Source of the DNA: Cokeromyces recurvatus | Lineage: Eukaryota; Mucoromycota; Mucoromycetes; Mucorales; Mucoraceae | Length of the DNA: 64,000 nt | NCBI RefSeq assembly: GCF_025118155.1 | Contig: NW_026251423.1 | Span: forward strand, 166,284-230,283 | Reading direction: 5' to 3' | Part shown: positions 37,727-50,799 of the stretch, in pieces | Position numbering within the stretch: position 1 is the stretch's first letter | How the letters are laid out: each line of letters opens with the position of its first letter | Position numbers and translations under genes: made by a program | Notes under the pieces: model-generated | What the model was told of the DNA's origin: nothing | Databases searched by the model: none | Seen by the model: only the letters and a program-made list of their open reading frames with translations

Positions 37727-38533
37727 TTATTCAAGCTTTGTTTCTCGCTTAACAGCCGTTGATTTATTACTAAAATGAGCTTGTCTTAAATTAGCAATAT
37801 CCTTTTTAAGAACGTTTTCTATGCCTTGTAGTAGAAGATGCTCCATAATTTTTGCATTAGATGTGCCAAGATGCATGAGATCAATAATCATCTTTTTTGT
37901 TTCTTCAGTCAGTTTTCGATGTTGTGCATAGGCTCTTATGTCAGTAGCCATTTCGTGATTATGATCGTCAACAATCTTATATATGATCCAACGACCACCT
38001 AGTGGTTTAGCCCTTATCTGGAAAGGACATTGAATTTTTTGACTTAATTTTTTACGAGTTTGTTTCTTTTGCACTTGTCCCGATTGCTGCTGCTGCTGTT
38101 GTGGTTGAACTTCTATTCCATTTTCTATAATTGTAGCAATTTCTCCATTTTGCACACTATTTGCAGACATCCTCTCTGTTGTTGTTGTTGTTGCTGGTGC
38201 TGGTGCTGGTGCTGGTGGTGGTGGTGACGATAGAGGCTTTTCAACTGTTTTACTTTTTGTTTCACGATACTTTCCAGAATGCTTACAAACTAAAACAAGC
38301 TGTCTTGCCCCACTACGTAAAGTAGATACTGCAAACCTGTTTTGTCTTGCATAACGAATGGCTGCTTGGCGAATGGCATCAATGCTGTCAAATTGTTGGT
38401 TAATCTTTATTACATCCTCCTGTGGTTCAATTTTCATCAAATTATTTTGATGCTCAATTTGATCTCCATGTTCTATTAATTGAGAAAGGGCGTATGATAA
38501 ATGTGTGTGCTCCTCTAATTGTGTATCTGCCAT
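37727..38533 (-). CDS. FAR1/WRKY-GCM1-like DNA-binding domain protein
   Basis: A single exon encodes 268 residues. A FAR1-type zinc-binding fold is suggested by FDSIDAIRQAAIRYARQNRF, TLRSGARQLVLVCKHSGKYR, a low-complexity insertion (Pro/Ala and Gln runs), then KIQCPFQIRAKPLGGRWIIY and VDDHNHEMA, with the Cys, Cys and HNH pattern of the WRKY-GCM1 group. A helical KLTEETKKMIIDLMHLG stretch follows, as in the N-terminal part of MULE/FAR1 transposase-derived proteins. No transposase catalytic domain is present, so a domesticated DNA-binding factor is the likely reading. The gene converges on the m-AAA gene, 211 bp apart. Confidence 0.75.
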   Translation of the reverse strand: MADTQLEEHTHLSYALSQLIEHGDQIEHQNNLMKIEPQEDVIKINQQFDSIDAIRQAAIRYARQNRFAVSTLRSGARQLVLVCKHSGKYRETKSKTVEKPLSSPPPPAPAPAPATTTTTERMSANSVQNGEIATIIENGIEVQPQQQQQQSGQVQKKQTRKKLSQKIQCPFQIRAKPLGGRWIIYKIVDDHNHEMATDIRAYAQHRKLTEETKKMIIDLMHLGTSNAKIMEHLLLQGIENVLKKDIANLRQAHFSNKSTAVKRETKLE

Positions 38534-40577
38534 TACTGATCAGGAAAAATATATGTATATGTAATAGAGTAAAATAAAAGAGGAATATTAATTAAAAAAA
38601 AAAAAAAAAGAGCTACACACACGAAAAAATTAATAGAAAGTGACGTCAAAGTCGTAGTTTTAAATAGACGATACTAAATAGAATGTTTTTTTCTTTAAGC
38701 TCAAGTTAGTACTTAAATCAAAACTTCTTGGATTGATAGGGACAAAGATAAAAAGAAGAAAGAAATGTAATAATAATAATAATAATACTCTTATAGAGAG
38801 ATGAAAGAGAAGCTGTTAATTAAGGATTTTTTTTTACTTGGGTTATCGCAGTAATGATGGCAAATTATGCTTTGAAGTATTTCTAGTTTAAAATTAGATA
38901 ATTTCCTGTTATTTTCTGATAAATCAAAAGTAGGTTTAAATAATGATGATATACAGCAGTATTAAAGAAATTAAAAGTTAAACGAAGAAAAGAGGCTGTT
39001 AATTCTAAGAAAAAAATTATAGTCACTACATTTCTATATCTTATCTAGAAAATCTAATTCTTGTTACAAACAAGGAAGATACGGAAAAGTTCAATATTAA
39101 GGTCGTTATGTTACTCTTTATTTACTTTGAAATTGGATCTTTTTTTCCTTTATTCTATTTTATTACATCCTACTTAAGCATCCTTTTTTTTTTAAATATA
39201 CTTTATTCCAAATTGTAAACGAAAGCAGCTTTGTGCATTGAAAGGCAAATTATATTTAAATCAACTATAATAATTATTTTAGCTGGATATTTTGTATGAT
39301 GATATAAAAGATTTGATATATGAAGATGAAATAACAGTTAATAGCAGTAAAGGCAGAGAGCAGTTTAAATACAATTCTCAATGCAATTACTTATGCTGTA
39401 TCATCTGTTTTGAATTCAATAAATGTATAAACTAGACAGAATATTCCTCAATAGATAAATTGATAATAGTAGTACTTACATATTACTTTTATTTCGTTTA
39501 GAGCTGTTGAACTGGAAGATAAATGTATTTCATAATAATGTATACTTACTAATTTAGCCAGATCAGTATAAATCTAGTTTGTCAAGGAAAATACAACTAT
39601 TACAGCTCTCTACAACCGTAGTACAGTCTCCTTTCATATTTCAGGCAATGATCAAAAGCTCTTTTCTTTTTTTTGGTATTATATCAGTATATACTATAGT
39701 TTTATAATGTTTCTTAAAAAAAAATCATTCTAGCAGTTCAGCTTATAATTGATCTATGTGTTTGTTACAGATACATTCCATTTTGTTTCACACCAACTAA
39801 ATAATGCACTTCCAGAGCCGCCACTGATAGAATTGATGACTTACAAAAAAAATGTGCATAAAAGAAATTATCATAAATATTACTTATATGATGGAATAAT
39901 ATTTTGTTTGAATCTATTAAAGTTGAACAGCTACTATAAAAGGGAACTATAATTGTTTATATCTTATAATTGACATAAGCCAAAGATAGTTTGATAGGTT
40001 ATTGATCTCTAAACAGTCTTCATAATTTAACTGTAATTTGTGAATTCAATATATGGATATAAAAAGTTAGTTATTCATTTTTTTTTCATTACCAGGGGCA
40101 TTCAACTTATATTCATAGAGTGTAAATAAGTATTGAGAAACTGACGCCATTGATCAGTCTTTAAGAGTAACAAGTAGCACGTTTTTTTTTTTATTATCAA
40201 AACTTGTACTTATAACTTCTCCTATCACTGAAGATTGAAATTCAATAGTTACAGAGCATAGTTAGATCTAGACTTAATATAAGAAAGACTTACTGAGATC
40301 AATTTATTGCTGAAGTACTTGAAGTTTAATTACTCCCAAAAATCAACTAAATAAAATACGGCAGGTTTGCCTATATTTGAATGATAAAACAATTTACCTA
40401 AGAAAGGGATTCAAATCATCTGAATTTAAACCGAAAATAATGTGTTAGTTATTGGCCAGTTGTCTAAATTTGAAGTAATACTTTTTTTTTTTTTTTTCTT
40501 CCCTCTTTCTCTTCTTATTCTTATTTAATAAACAAACCAAATTATAAACATAAATATACATATATTATTGTATAAAT
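38534..40577. other. Divergent intergenic region
   Basis: This is 2.0 kb between the FAR1-like gene (-) and TAF5 (+). It is AT-rich with an AAT repeat near 38768-38786. A CRE-like TGACGTCA palindrome sits at 38641-38648. No gene is seen. Confidence 0.5.
38641..38648. promoter_or_regulatory. CRE-like palindrome
   Basis: TGACGTCA lies 108 bp upstream of the FAR1-like start codon. This is the classic site for bZIP factors of the ATF/CREB type. A single site is suggestive only. Confidence 0.35.
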
Positions 40578-43256
40578 ATGTCGATACCTTCTCATCAAGA
40601 GGAATCGTCAGTTAAAAATATAAATAGGCACATGACATCAACTGCAAATGTAAATCAAATTCTTCAAAATTACTTTTATAAAAAAGGATACACTCCAGGA
40701 GAACTCGCGTTTATACAACAACAAGATACACTATCTGAGCATAATATCCTTTCATTAAAACAGCTTAATAAAAAGTTCTTAGATTCAACATCTCTAAATA
40801 CAGATATATCTTCATTACCAGAATACATTAGACTAATAAATCAAGATCCAGAAGAGAACGATCTTGACACTTTGTTACATGGCTATGAAAACTTAAGAGA
40901 ATGGATATTTAATGCGCTTGATTTATATAGGGTACAAAACAAATTATAAATCTAACATTAATCTTTATTTTATTTTTTTTATACTTGATTGATTTTTAAT
41001 GTTCTTCAACATTAGAGTGATCTAATGTTAGTACTTTATCCTATGTTTGTTCACACATTTCTTGATTTCATCTCAATAGGACTAGTTAACTATGGTATAT
41101 TTTATACTCTTCATTATAACATTAATATAATTCTAAACTTTATATTATTTTAGGGCTTGATTTCTTTCAAAAATATAAATATGAGCACATTGAAAAACAC
41201 GGTAAAGAGATTGAATCACTAGAAATGATCAAAACAACAGATGATGTCGAAAATAATACGACAGCTATTCTATACCTTAACAACAAGTATCACATTCATA
41301 TGGCATCTATTCCGTTTGAATTGTTTTTTCACTATATCCAAGAGAATAGATTTATGAGACTAATAAGAATTGTCAATCAACATTTTCATATACATCTTGC
41401 TACTAGCAAATCGTCACCGGCATCTGCAGGCGGATCATCGGGAAAAAAAGAAGGAATTGTAATCAATGAGCATAACCAACAAATGGGTTCGATAACAACG
41501 GCGCATTTGCAAATAGATGATAAGGTAGCGAGATATAGGAATGAAAACATTACAGTAGTGTATATTATATATCATATTATATTATATCAATATTTATTTA
41601 TTTGGTATATATCTAGAACGATGACACTGACACTATGCATACAATAAAAAAAGAAGAAAAAGAACAAAGTTTAATAGATCATCAAATGGATATTGATCAA
41701 ACAGCTACAGTTTCTTTGTAAGGGATTAATAATAATGATCATGTTTATTCGAATTTTTAAATATCCTATTTTTATTTTTATTTTTTTAGTCGTGGAGCAG
41801 ATATTCAAGCAGAATTAGATTCGCTAAGTGATTTAAGAAAACGAGTGTCATTGGGGAGCGCAGCATTGCCTAGTGTTTGTATTTATACATTTTATAACAC
41901 GCATGATATGTAAGGAAAAGAACAAAAAAAAAAAAAGTATTACAAGTAGTATTTTGGAATATTATGTCTAAGCAAACATATTATTTATAGGTTAAATTGT
42001 ATAACTATATCAGAAGATACAACCTTAATAGCCTGTGGTTTCTCTGAATCATTTATTAAGATATGGAGTTTGAAAGGAAAGAAGCTGCAGAGTAAAAAAG
42101 AAAGAGAAGCAGATGAACCGGGAACAAAGTATAAAAAGTTAATAGGACATTCAGGACCTGTGTATGGTGTAAGCTTTAGTCATGATAACCAATATCTTAT
42201 TTCGTGTTCAGAGGATCAAACTGGTAAGCTACATAAAGATACATACATATAAACTTATTCATTTTCATATGTATGTATGTATGCATGCATGTATGTATAG
42301 TTCGATTATGGAGTTTAGATACATTTACAAATCTTGTGTGTTATAAAAGCCATAACTATCCTATTTGGGATGTAGATTTTGGACCTTATGGGTTTTATTT
42401 TGCAACAGCATCTCATGATAAAACTGCAAGATTATGGAGTTGTGATCATATTGATCCTTTACGTATATTTGCTGGTCATCTTTCTGATGTGAATGTAAAG
42501 TTCAAATATGAATAATATAGAAAAGTAAATTAATAGCTGCCTATTTTTTTTTTTTAGACTGTGAGATTTCACCCAAATTCAAAATATGTGGTAACAGGAT
42601 CCAGTGATAAGACAGCACGATTGTGGGATGTACAAAGAGGCACATGTGTGCGTGTTTTTACAGGACATACAGGATCAATACATTCTGTAGCTATATCACC
42701 TAATGGCCGATTAATGGCATCCGGTGGAGAGGATCAAAGTATTCTATTATGGGATTTAGGCACAGGCAAAAAACTAAAAGCAATGACAGGTCATACTGGG
42801 TTTATTTATTCTTTAAGTTTTAGTTCAGATAGTACAGTCTTGGTATCTGGAAGTGGGGATGGAACTGTACGTGTCTGGGATGTAAATAAAGATACACCTT
42901 ATCAAAATACTTATTATTCTGAAGAATCGAATTCAAAAAAGCGTACTAAATACGATAAATCAAATGGAAAGCAACAGCAACAAAAGGATAGTAAAAAAGA
43001 AGCCGAGAAAATAAAATTAGCAAATAACAATGATTCAAGCGATAATAATAATAATAAACGAAAGAAAAATGGATTAGAAAGGTAATGTTTAAAATTTATC
43101 TATACAAAACATCTATTTAACACATTTATCCTATTTAGTAATGATCATTTGTCTGTATTTCCAACTAAAAACACACCCATTTATACTGTACAATTTACAC
43201 AGCGTAACCTATGTCTTGCTGCTGGTGCTATGATTTCATCTTCATTAGACTTGTAA
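40578..43256 (+). CDS. TAF5: TFIID subunit TAF5
   Basis: Nine exons (40578-40931, 41016-41094, 41154-41554, 41617-41717, 41790-41909, 41991-42223, 42301-42494, 42558-43081, 43139-43256) join to 707 residues. A LisH-type start ([14 protein letters not shown]) is followed by the TAF5 NTD2 domain, with [20 protein letters not shown] and the [11 protein letters not shown] stretch. A variable linker comes next, then a WD40 propeller (for example [33 protein letters not shown]). An Asn/Lys-rich insertion sits before the last blade. TAF5 is a scaffold of TFIID (and of SAGA in yeasts). Two donors 3 nt apart are possible at the end of the third exon. Confidence 0.94.
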
Positions 43257-43452
43257 AATAAAATGGAAAAAAAAATATATACATACATACATACATACAT
43301 ACGTATATACATACATACATATATATATATATATGTATATATATTACATATTTAACATATAATAAACATAAGTTATTCTCCATTAGGAATCAGTATTTTT
43401 TAAAACAAAAAAAGTATTTGTTTTATTGATATATATAATGAAAAATAATTGT

Positions 43453-44589
43453 TTACAGTTTGTTGGCAGAATCAATTCGTGAAAGGAAGTTTTTCAAATA
43501 TTGATTACATTCAGAGGGCTTCTCCCATAAGATCCAATGACCAGATCCAGCAACAAAATTGATTTCAACACCAGGTATGTAGTTAGGCATATTTTGAGCC
43601 ATGGAAGGAGGTAAGGCCTTATCGAGCTCAGCAACAACCATCATGGAGGGCTTTCTGATGATAGGATCCAAATCCTTACATTGAACAAAGTTATTATGTG
43701 TTTGCTTATACCAGTTTAATCCACCACGTGCGCCACGTTTCTTATACCATTCGACATAGTAATCCATGACCTTTTCAGAGACATGTTGGCTGCGAGGAAC
43801 ATCTTCTCGACCTTCAGCCAAAGAATGTGTTTCAGGATCAATCAAACGTTCGTTACCCATCTCATCAATGGTACGGAAAATACGATGGAAAAACTTGGCG
43901 ACATTATTGTTAATATCCTTTTCAGCCTCTGGTGTACAGAGATAGAGTTGGTATTTAAAATTAGGTAAAACTTGAACAATTTGTTCAAGTGTCACTTCTT
44001 GTTTAGCAGGTGGGACGTAAGGTGTACAGAAGCTAGCTAATGCCTTTACTCGATTAGGATAGAACTGGCCAAAACGCCATGTAACCATTCCTCCCCAATC
44101 ATGACCAATAACAGTAACAGTAGGAATTTCAAGATGATCCAAAAGATCAACCAAATCCTTGGAAACTGTAGCAAAACCATATTTAGCAGGATCTTCAGGT
44201 GCATCCTAAAATAATAAATAGTTAATTACAATCTGTGAAATATTTGTGTTAATAATAATAATAAAAAGAAACAAAGTAAGTTTACAGTTTCCCCAAAGCC
44301 ACGTAAAGAAGGTACAATAACACGGTATCCAAGTTCTACAAGGAAAGGGATTTGTTCTCTCCAGCCAAGCCAACTTTACAAGGAATAGTTAATTATATAA
44401 AAAAAAAAATAAATAAATAAATAAAATAAAAAAAAATAAAGTAGTTTAAATAACTTACAGGTCAGGCCAACCATGAATAAGTAATAAAGCTTTATCAGAA
44501 GTAGAGTTCTCATCAATATAATGCATACGAATGCCATTTACTTGAACATATTGATGATTGAATGTAGAAGGATCGTTTTTATCTAACAT
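43453..44589 (-). CDS. Epoxide hydrolase, alpha/beta fold
   Basis: Three exons (44589-44459, 44373-44286, 44205-43453) join to 323 residues. The fold markers are LLLIHGWPD (the HGxP oxyanion motif), VPSLRGFGET, the nucleophile elbow GHDWGG with catalytic Asp, and the C-terminal GSGHWILWEKP with the catalytic His. The cap domain has the Tyr-containing WYKQTHNNF. These fit soluble epoxide hydrolases, which open epoxides to diols, though haloalkane dehalogenases share the fold. No signal peptide is seen. The gene is tail-to-tail with TAF5, 196 bp apart. Confidence 0.9.
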
Positions 44590-44768
44590 TTTACTTGATT
44601 GAATATTATGAAAAAAAAAAAGCAAATTTTTATTTCGGTGATAATAATCGCATAAATAGTGCTAAAGCGTAATCTCCGCTTACAGGTAAATACTAAATTT
44701 AGTAATGATGCTTACTTAATATAAGTTTTGAGAAGACTAAGGTAAAACAATTAAATGGTTTAGCCTTC

Positions 44769-45568
44769 TCACCAAAATTTATAAGCAGAAAATTTATTCC
44801 AAAGAGACCCTTTTTGCTCAGTTTTTGTCTCTTCTTCTTTGTGACCATTAGGATATCTTATTTGTCTAGTAGTTTCAGTTATACCATTTGATTTTTTGGT
44901 TATAATAGTTTCTTCAGTGCCATCTGGCTTATAAATAGTCCTTGTTGAGGTAGAACTGTATGACCAGTTACTCTCCTGTATCAAATAATTCTTTAGTTTA
45001 ATTCAAGATTATGTAATTTATATTTGTATAACTTTACTTTATCATTTTCATTGCTGTTGCTGAATGATGATGGCAGTCGGCTAAATAAGGTGGAAGGTGT
45101 TTGAAAAAGGAGGTCAAATATAGTATTTACACGATTTGTATTGACATCCTCCTCATTTGAGGATAACTGACGTATTCTTTTTATTGGTAGCATATCATCC
45201 TTTAATAGGACTGTCTGTTCATCTTTTGATATTTCCTCTGTTCTATTTTGTTTTGACTTATTTGCTAAACGTTTAAAATCACTTCCTCCATACATATCGT
45301 TATTATTATTCACTTTTTCGAATAAAATAGTATCAAGATTTTGACCGTCTAAAACTGTTGTTGTAGTAGTTGTTGTTGTTGTTGTTTCATCATTGCCAAA
45401 TGCCCCAGAAAATATGTCACCCATAATGTTATTATTTGGCCCCATGAATTGTTTAAACATCATGGAAAAGGCCCCTTGCATCATTGAGTTCATTGCATTT
45501 TCAATAGCTTCAATTTCAGAATTAAATTGGTCATCTGTACTGTTATTATAAGGTGGTTGTCTTGACAT
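44769..45568 (-). CDS. Mpm1-like mitochondrial protein
   Basis: Two exons (45568-45038 and 44975-44769) join at phase 0 to 245 residues. The N-terminal half has a Met-rich segment (AMNSMMQGAFSMMFKQFMG) and Asn/Thr runs. The C-terminal exon has repeated polar strands of the form TIYKPDGTEETIITKK and RQIRYPNGHKEEETK, ending WNKFSAYKFW. Such strands resemble the C-terminal part of yeast Mpm1 and HAX1-like proteins. The match is by pattern only and the function is unclear. An upstream in-frame ATG at 45631 would add 21 residues. The gene is head-to-head with REI1, 243 bp apart. Confidence 0.55.
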
Positions 45569-45811
45569 TTTCGAAATATAAATTATATTTTGCGTAGCTT
45601 TTTTTTTATTATTATTTATTGACAAGTTCAAAGATTACGCTTAAAAGCTTGGTAAACTTTTGGGACCCAGCATAAGTGACTGCTTTCTCATTCTGCATAA
45701 GATGGATTTGTCAGAAATTAGCTTTTTTATTTATTTATTTTATTTTTTTTTCTTTACTCTCATCCATATTCTTTATAATTCCTTTGATATAAATATAAGA
45801 AACAAGGAAAC

Positions 45812-46121
45812 ATGTCAACTATCTTAACTGAATTTAATCCTTCTTTCAAGACTCATCAGTCAAATCCCAACAATGGAAATAAAACTACCATGTTTACATG
45901 TCTTGCTTGTCAAGTAGCTTTTCCTACCTCTGAAAGACAAAGGAACCATTATCGCACTGAGTAAGTAATAAGCAAAGCAGCAGAGTCGAATAAATATTAC
46001 AAAATAGCTAATTTTTGTTTTTATTACTTAGTTGGCATAAATATAATTTAAAACGTAAAGTTGCCAATTTATTGCCTGTTACTGCGGAACAATTTAATCA
46101 AAAAGTTCTATGTAAGTTTAT

Positions 46122-46160
<39 letters not shown>

Positions 46161-47154
46161 AACGTATTGAATAATGGCGCAGCTATTTAACATTAAATAT
46201 TGAATAGCACAACAAGCACAAAATAGAGAAGAATTAGAAAAACAAGGTCTTGTATATGAATGTCAACTTTGCAAAAAATCTTATTTCTCTGAAAATGCTT
46301 TTAATAATCACATTCAATCAAGGAAGCATATTGAATTACAACAAAAGGCAATAAATGATGAAGACACTGAAATGGCTTTTAATAAAATGGATGAAAACCC
46401 CGTTACTAACGAACAAAGGAGAAGAACAACAAGAGTTGTAAATCCCCTCTTAGATTGTCTATTTTGCTGTGAGGAATATTCTGATTTCGATACCAATCTT
46501 AGTCATATGTTAAAATCGCATGGCTTTTTTTTACCTGATATAGAATACTTGAAAGATAAGGAAGGACTCATTCAATATCTTTCGAACAAGATAAATAAGG
46601 ATTATTTGTGTCTGTATTGTAATGGTCGAGGTAAAGAATGGCAATCAGCAGCTGCAGTTCGAGCTCATATGTTAGATCGCGGGCATTGTAAAATGGCTTA
46701 TGATGAAAGTGAAGATCCAGAAGAATTATTAAAGTACTATCACTTTGATTTTACTGAAGTAAATCCAATGGATATTGATAAAGATCATGAACTTGCCTTA
46801 GAAAACGGTCTTAAGCTCGGTCACCGTAAATTTCTTAAATATTATAAGAGAAGCCATAATAGAAAGGTATGTCGATTAGAATTAAATTTTAGTTCTAGTA
46901 ATAATAATAATAAATGAATATAGATACAAGGTCATCCATCTGAAGAAGAACAACAAACTGCTGTTGATAAACCCGAAAGTCTTCGTAGAAAAGAAAGACG
47001 CCATCTAACTATTACAGATGGTAAAGAGCAAGATATTAAAAGAACAGCAAACGGTATTAAAGAAGCTACTGTCCGTAATGAATTTTTCAAGCAGCTCTCT
47101 GTTAAGCAAAATAATAACCAAACACTGCGTGCTCGTATTCAAAATCCCAAATAA
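45812..47154 (+). CDS. REI1: Cytoplasmic 60S biogenesis factor REI1 (ZNF622 family)
   Basis: Four exons (45812-45960, 46032-46111, 46208-46866, 46924-47154) join to 372 residues. Four C2H2-type fingers are visible: FTCLACQVAF with RNHYRTDWHKYN, YECQLCKKSY with NNHIQSRKH, LDCLFCCEEY with SHMLKSHGF, and YLCLYCNGRG with RAHMLDRGHCKM. The stretch KLGHRKFLKYYKR follows, which is typical of this family. REI1 acts in the cytoplasm on late pre-60S particles, helping to release and recycle Arx1. The second intron contains a 36-nt T tract. Confidence 0.95.
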
Positions 47155-48564
47155 TTGGTTATTTATATTAAAATTCTCGTTTTAAACTAGTTGAATACTT
47201 TCCTAGACTAAATAAAACTAAAATCAGTAGAACTTCATTGTTCTAATCCGCACAGTTAAAGAAGAAGGAAAAAAAGAAAATATCTTGTATCATCACATCT
47301 TTAGACTAAAAGTAATCATTCATTCGATATTTTCAGTAAGAAGTTATCTTTTCTAATAAGCCTTATATATTTAATTGTTGATCTTTAATAGTCATCCTTT
47401 TTTTTTTAATAAAGAGTTTAATCTATACAGACTTAAACAAGTCCTAGGAACAGCCTAATATAATTTAATTTGTGATATAAACTTATTCATATTAAGAATG
47501 TTAATTGTATGTTATTTTTACTTGAATCAAAATATTAAAATAAAGCCTGCTTGACCCGTAAATATCTTTTTTTTTTCCCCTCCCCTTCTCTAAACAATAT
47601 AGAAGATATATCATAAATTTTAATTGTCAGTTTAATGAAGATACATTCGATTTTCGATTTATGGATAAAGTCAAAAAAGATGTTCTATGTAAAATTATAA
47701 TTTTTAGTCAAAGGATTTTGAATTGAAAGGAAAAGGAGGAGGATGCAAATAGAAAGATCTACCTTTTCTTGAAGCTAAGACGAAAAAGGTGTCTTCACAG
47801 TTGTATAACATCTTTGAATATCAAATAAGAAAATAGGCATTATCCTCTTACTGAACGCTTACAGTAGTTTGAGAAAGAAAAAAATTGTAGACTTCAAAGA
47901 ATGAGAGCGGCATAACTAAGATTGAACACGGATACTCTACTAGTAAATGCTATATAAAGTCTTGATATATTATTTTAATACAAGTTACCCTATTTAATTT
48001 TTTACAATTCTAGCAAAGCTAAATATCATTTTTATTTATACTACTAATGTCTACTCATGATTACTAAGGAATAGTAAATGTGTCGATAATAGGTACAACC
48101 AAATATATTTAACAAAAAAAAAAAAATAGTATAAAAGCCCTGATGATGATTTATTGATTATTATTACATCTAGTAAATAATAATCAACAAAATTTACAGA
48201 AAAGAAGGAGACAGTATCTCATGTAGTCTTTACTAATAAAGCTCTTAAAAGAGACATGATGAGGCTGAAAGGTATCCTAATCTAAAATCTACTAACAGCT
48301 CCTTGTCTCTATTTTATCTAATTTTACTCTGTATATGATTAAATTTATAAAAATATAAAAAAAAAAATCATTTGAGGAAAGAATTTGCTCCAAGTGACTT
48401 TAAATGAGAGAGCGAATAAAAATAGCTTATCAAACTTAACCAACAGCAGCAATTATAATTAATTCAATTCAATTCAATTTCGCGTCGCTATCTCAACTAT
48501 TCTCTCTTCAGTAAAAAATAAAAATAAAAAAATAAAACAAAAATAATTATAATTATAGAATAAA
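47155..48564. other. Intergenic AT-rich DNA
   Basis: This is 1.4 kb between REI1 and the delta-COP gene. CAATT repeats lie near 48455-48480. No gene is seen. Confidence 0.5.
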
Positions 48565-50627
48565 ATGGTACATTAATAGATGAAAGAAATAAATAAAAAA
48601 TTAACCAAGTTATTATTAAAAAAAAAGGTTGTATTAGCTGCTGCCGTCGTTACTAAAAGTGGGAAAGGTAGATGATACATCAATTGTAAACAATACAAAA
48701 TAAAAAAAAAAAAAAAAAGGTACAAATGTGAACTCATCTCTCTTTTTCATAGCTGTTATTTCTCGACAATTCCATGAGATGCAACGTTCTCGTATTGAAG
48801 GACTTTTGGCTTCTTTTCCAAAGTTGACAAGTACGGGTCAGCAACATACTACTGTGGAGACTGAACATGTTCGTTTTGTTTACCAGCCTTTAGATGACTT
48901 GTTTATGGTTTTAATCACAAACCGTCAGGTAAACAATAATAATAACAATAAGAAAAATATTGAAAATTTCATTTATTCTCTATTAGTCCAATATTTTACA
49001 AGATATTGAATCCCTTCATTTGTTTGCTCGTGTTGTCACTGACATTTGTCGTTCTTGTGATGAAACACATATTCTTCGTAATGCTTTTGAGCTATTATGC
49101 GCTTTTGATGAAATTATTTCAGTTGGCTATAGAGAAAATGTTAACTTATCTCAAGTTAAAAGTTCTATTGAAATGGAAAGTCATGAAGAAAGAATTCAAG
49201 AAATTATTGCCAAGGTAAGAGGATGCATATACATGGATAGAGTAGGGTGAAAAAAAGAAAAGTAACTCATTGTATTTCTTTTTTTTTTCCTCAGAATAAA
49301 GAACAAGAAGCTAAGGAAGAACTTAAGAGAAGAGCTAAGCAATTTGAGATGCAAAGAAAAGAAGCTCAAAAGCGTGGTCAAGGATTCATGCAGGGCAACT
49401 TTAATTCTAGCAGTAATATGAGCGGTTACATGGGAGGAGGATACTCTCCTTCTACAGAATCTGTACCCTCTATGAGAGAATCTCCTTCATCTTACAGGTA
49501 ATAATAATATAAAATATGTATAAATTTTACTAATTTGTATTATATATAGTCGTTCTTCTTCAAATGTACCTAGCTCAGCTTCTAAGGCTAAAGGTATGCA
49601 ATTAGGTCGTAAGCCTAAAGCTGCCGATTTATTTGAAGCTATTAAGCCTGACGTTGAAGAACCTCTTTTGAATTCATCACTTTCTTACAACAACCAAAGC
49701 TCTACTAGACAGCATCATGAAAGGTAAGCAATCAATAATTTATTGATAAAATAATCAAAATATTTATTGTGTCATTTAGTGTTCATGTTGATATTGAAGA
49801 ACGTATAACACTTATTGCTAACAAAGATGGTGGTCTAGAACAGATGGACGTAAAAGGTATTTTGACATTAAAGATTTCTGATTCTTCAGCTGCACGTATC
49901 AGTCTTGGTTTGAAGACAAGCGATGATGCTTCTATTCAATTCAAGACACATCCTAATGTAGACAAGAATGCTTGGAAGGAAAGACATGTTGTTCAAATGA
50001 GAGATTTATCTCGACCATTCCCTACAAATCAAAGTTTGGAAGTTGTAAAATGGAAATTATCTACTCGTGATGAAACTATGGTGCCTTTAACAGGTAAAAA
50101 AAAAGGGGGGAGAAATCGTTTTATATATATAAATATTTATTATTATTATTTTTTTTTTATTTAGTTACATGCTGGCCATCACCAGCCGGAAATGGTACTT
50201 GCGATGTTAATGTGGAATATGAATTAGAAAATGATGAGTTAGAATTACGTGATGTTATTATTTATATTCCTTTACCGTAAGTAAAAATATGTTAAACAGC
50301 ATATGTATTCTGACTTTTTTTTTTGTACATAGTACTGAACCAACAGCAGAAGTGACACAAGTAGATGGAAGTTATTTTGTTGATCGATCTAGAAAAGTTC
50401 TTGAATGGCAACTTCCTGTAATCAACAACTCAAATAAATCTGGTTTATTAGAATGCAATATCCCTGGTGATGATGTTAATAGTTTCTTCCCAGTTTCAGT
50501 ATCCTTTGTGAGCGATAAACTAGTTTGTGGTGTTGATGTATTAACTATTACTAATACTGAAACTCATTCAGATGCTTCCTTTTCAAAGGAAGTATTATTG
50601 GCTACTGATGATTATGTTATTGGCTAA
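48565..50627 (+). CDS. RET2: Coatomer subunit delta
   Basis: Nine exons join to 514 residues: 48565-48567, 48628-48667, 48753-48928, 48987-49214, 49295-49497, 49550-49723, 49780-50093, 50165-50276 and 50333-50627. The first exon is the ATG alone. A 60-nt intron follows, and splicing gives [20 protein letters not shown], the expected delta-COP start. The longin domain fills about residues 1-140, then a charged helix and a Ser/Met/Gly-rich linker, and the mu-homology domain from about residue 270 ([38 protein letters not shown]). The protein is part of the COPI coat in Golgi-to-ER transport. Confidence 0.95.
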
Positions 50628-50799
50628 TCAATCTATCCCTTTTTTTTTGGAAAAAAAAAAAAAAGAAAAAGAAAAAAAAAGAAGAAAAAAATGGGAAATT
50701 CTTTAATAAAAAAAAATATCTAATGCTTTATTATACAATAAAAAGAACATCTTTGGAAAATGAATATAAATACAAACAAAAAGAAATTATAATAATTAA

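Noticed and set aside
43281..43345. TACA/TA repeats after TAF5, and similar ones at 13681-13750 and 58215-58275
   Set aside because: They are ordinary microsatellites without further structure.
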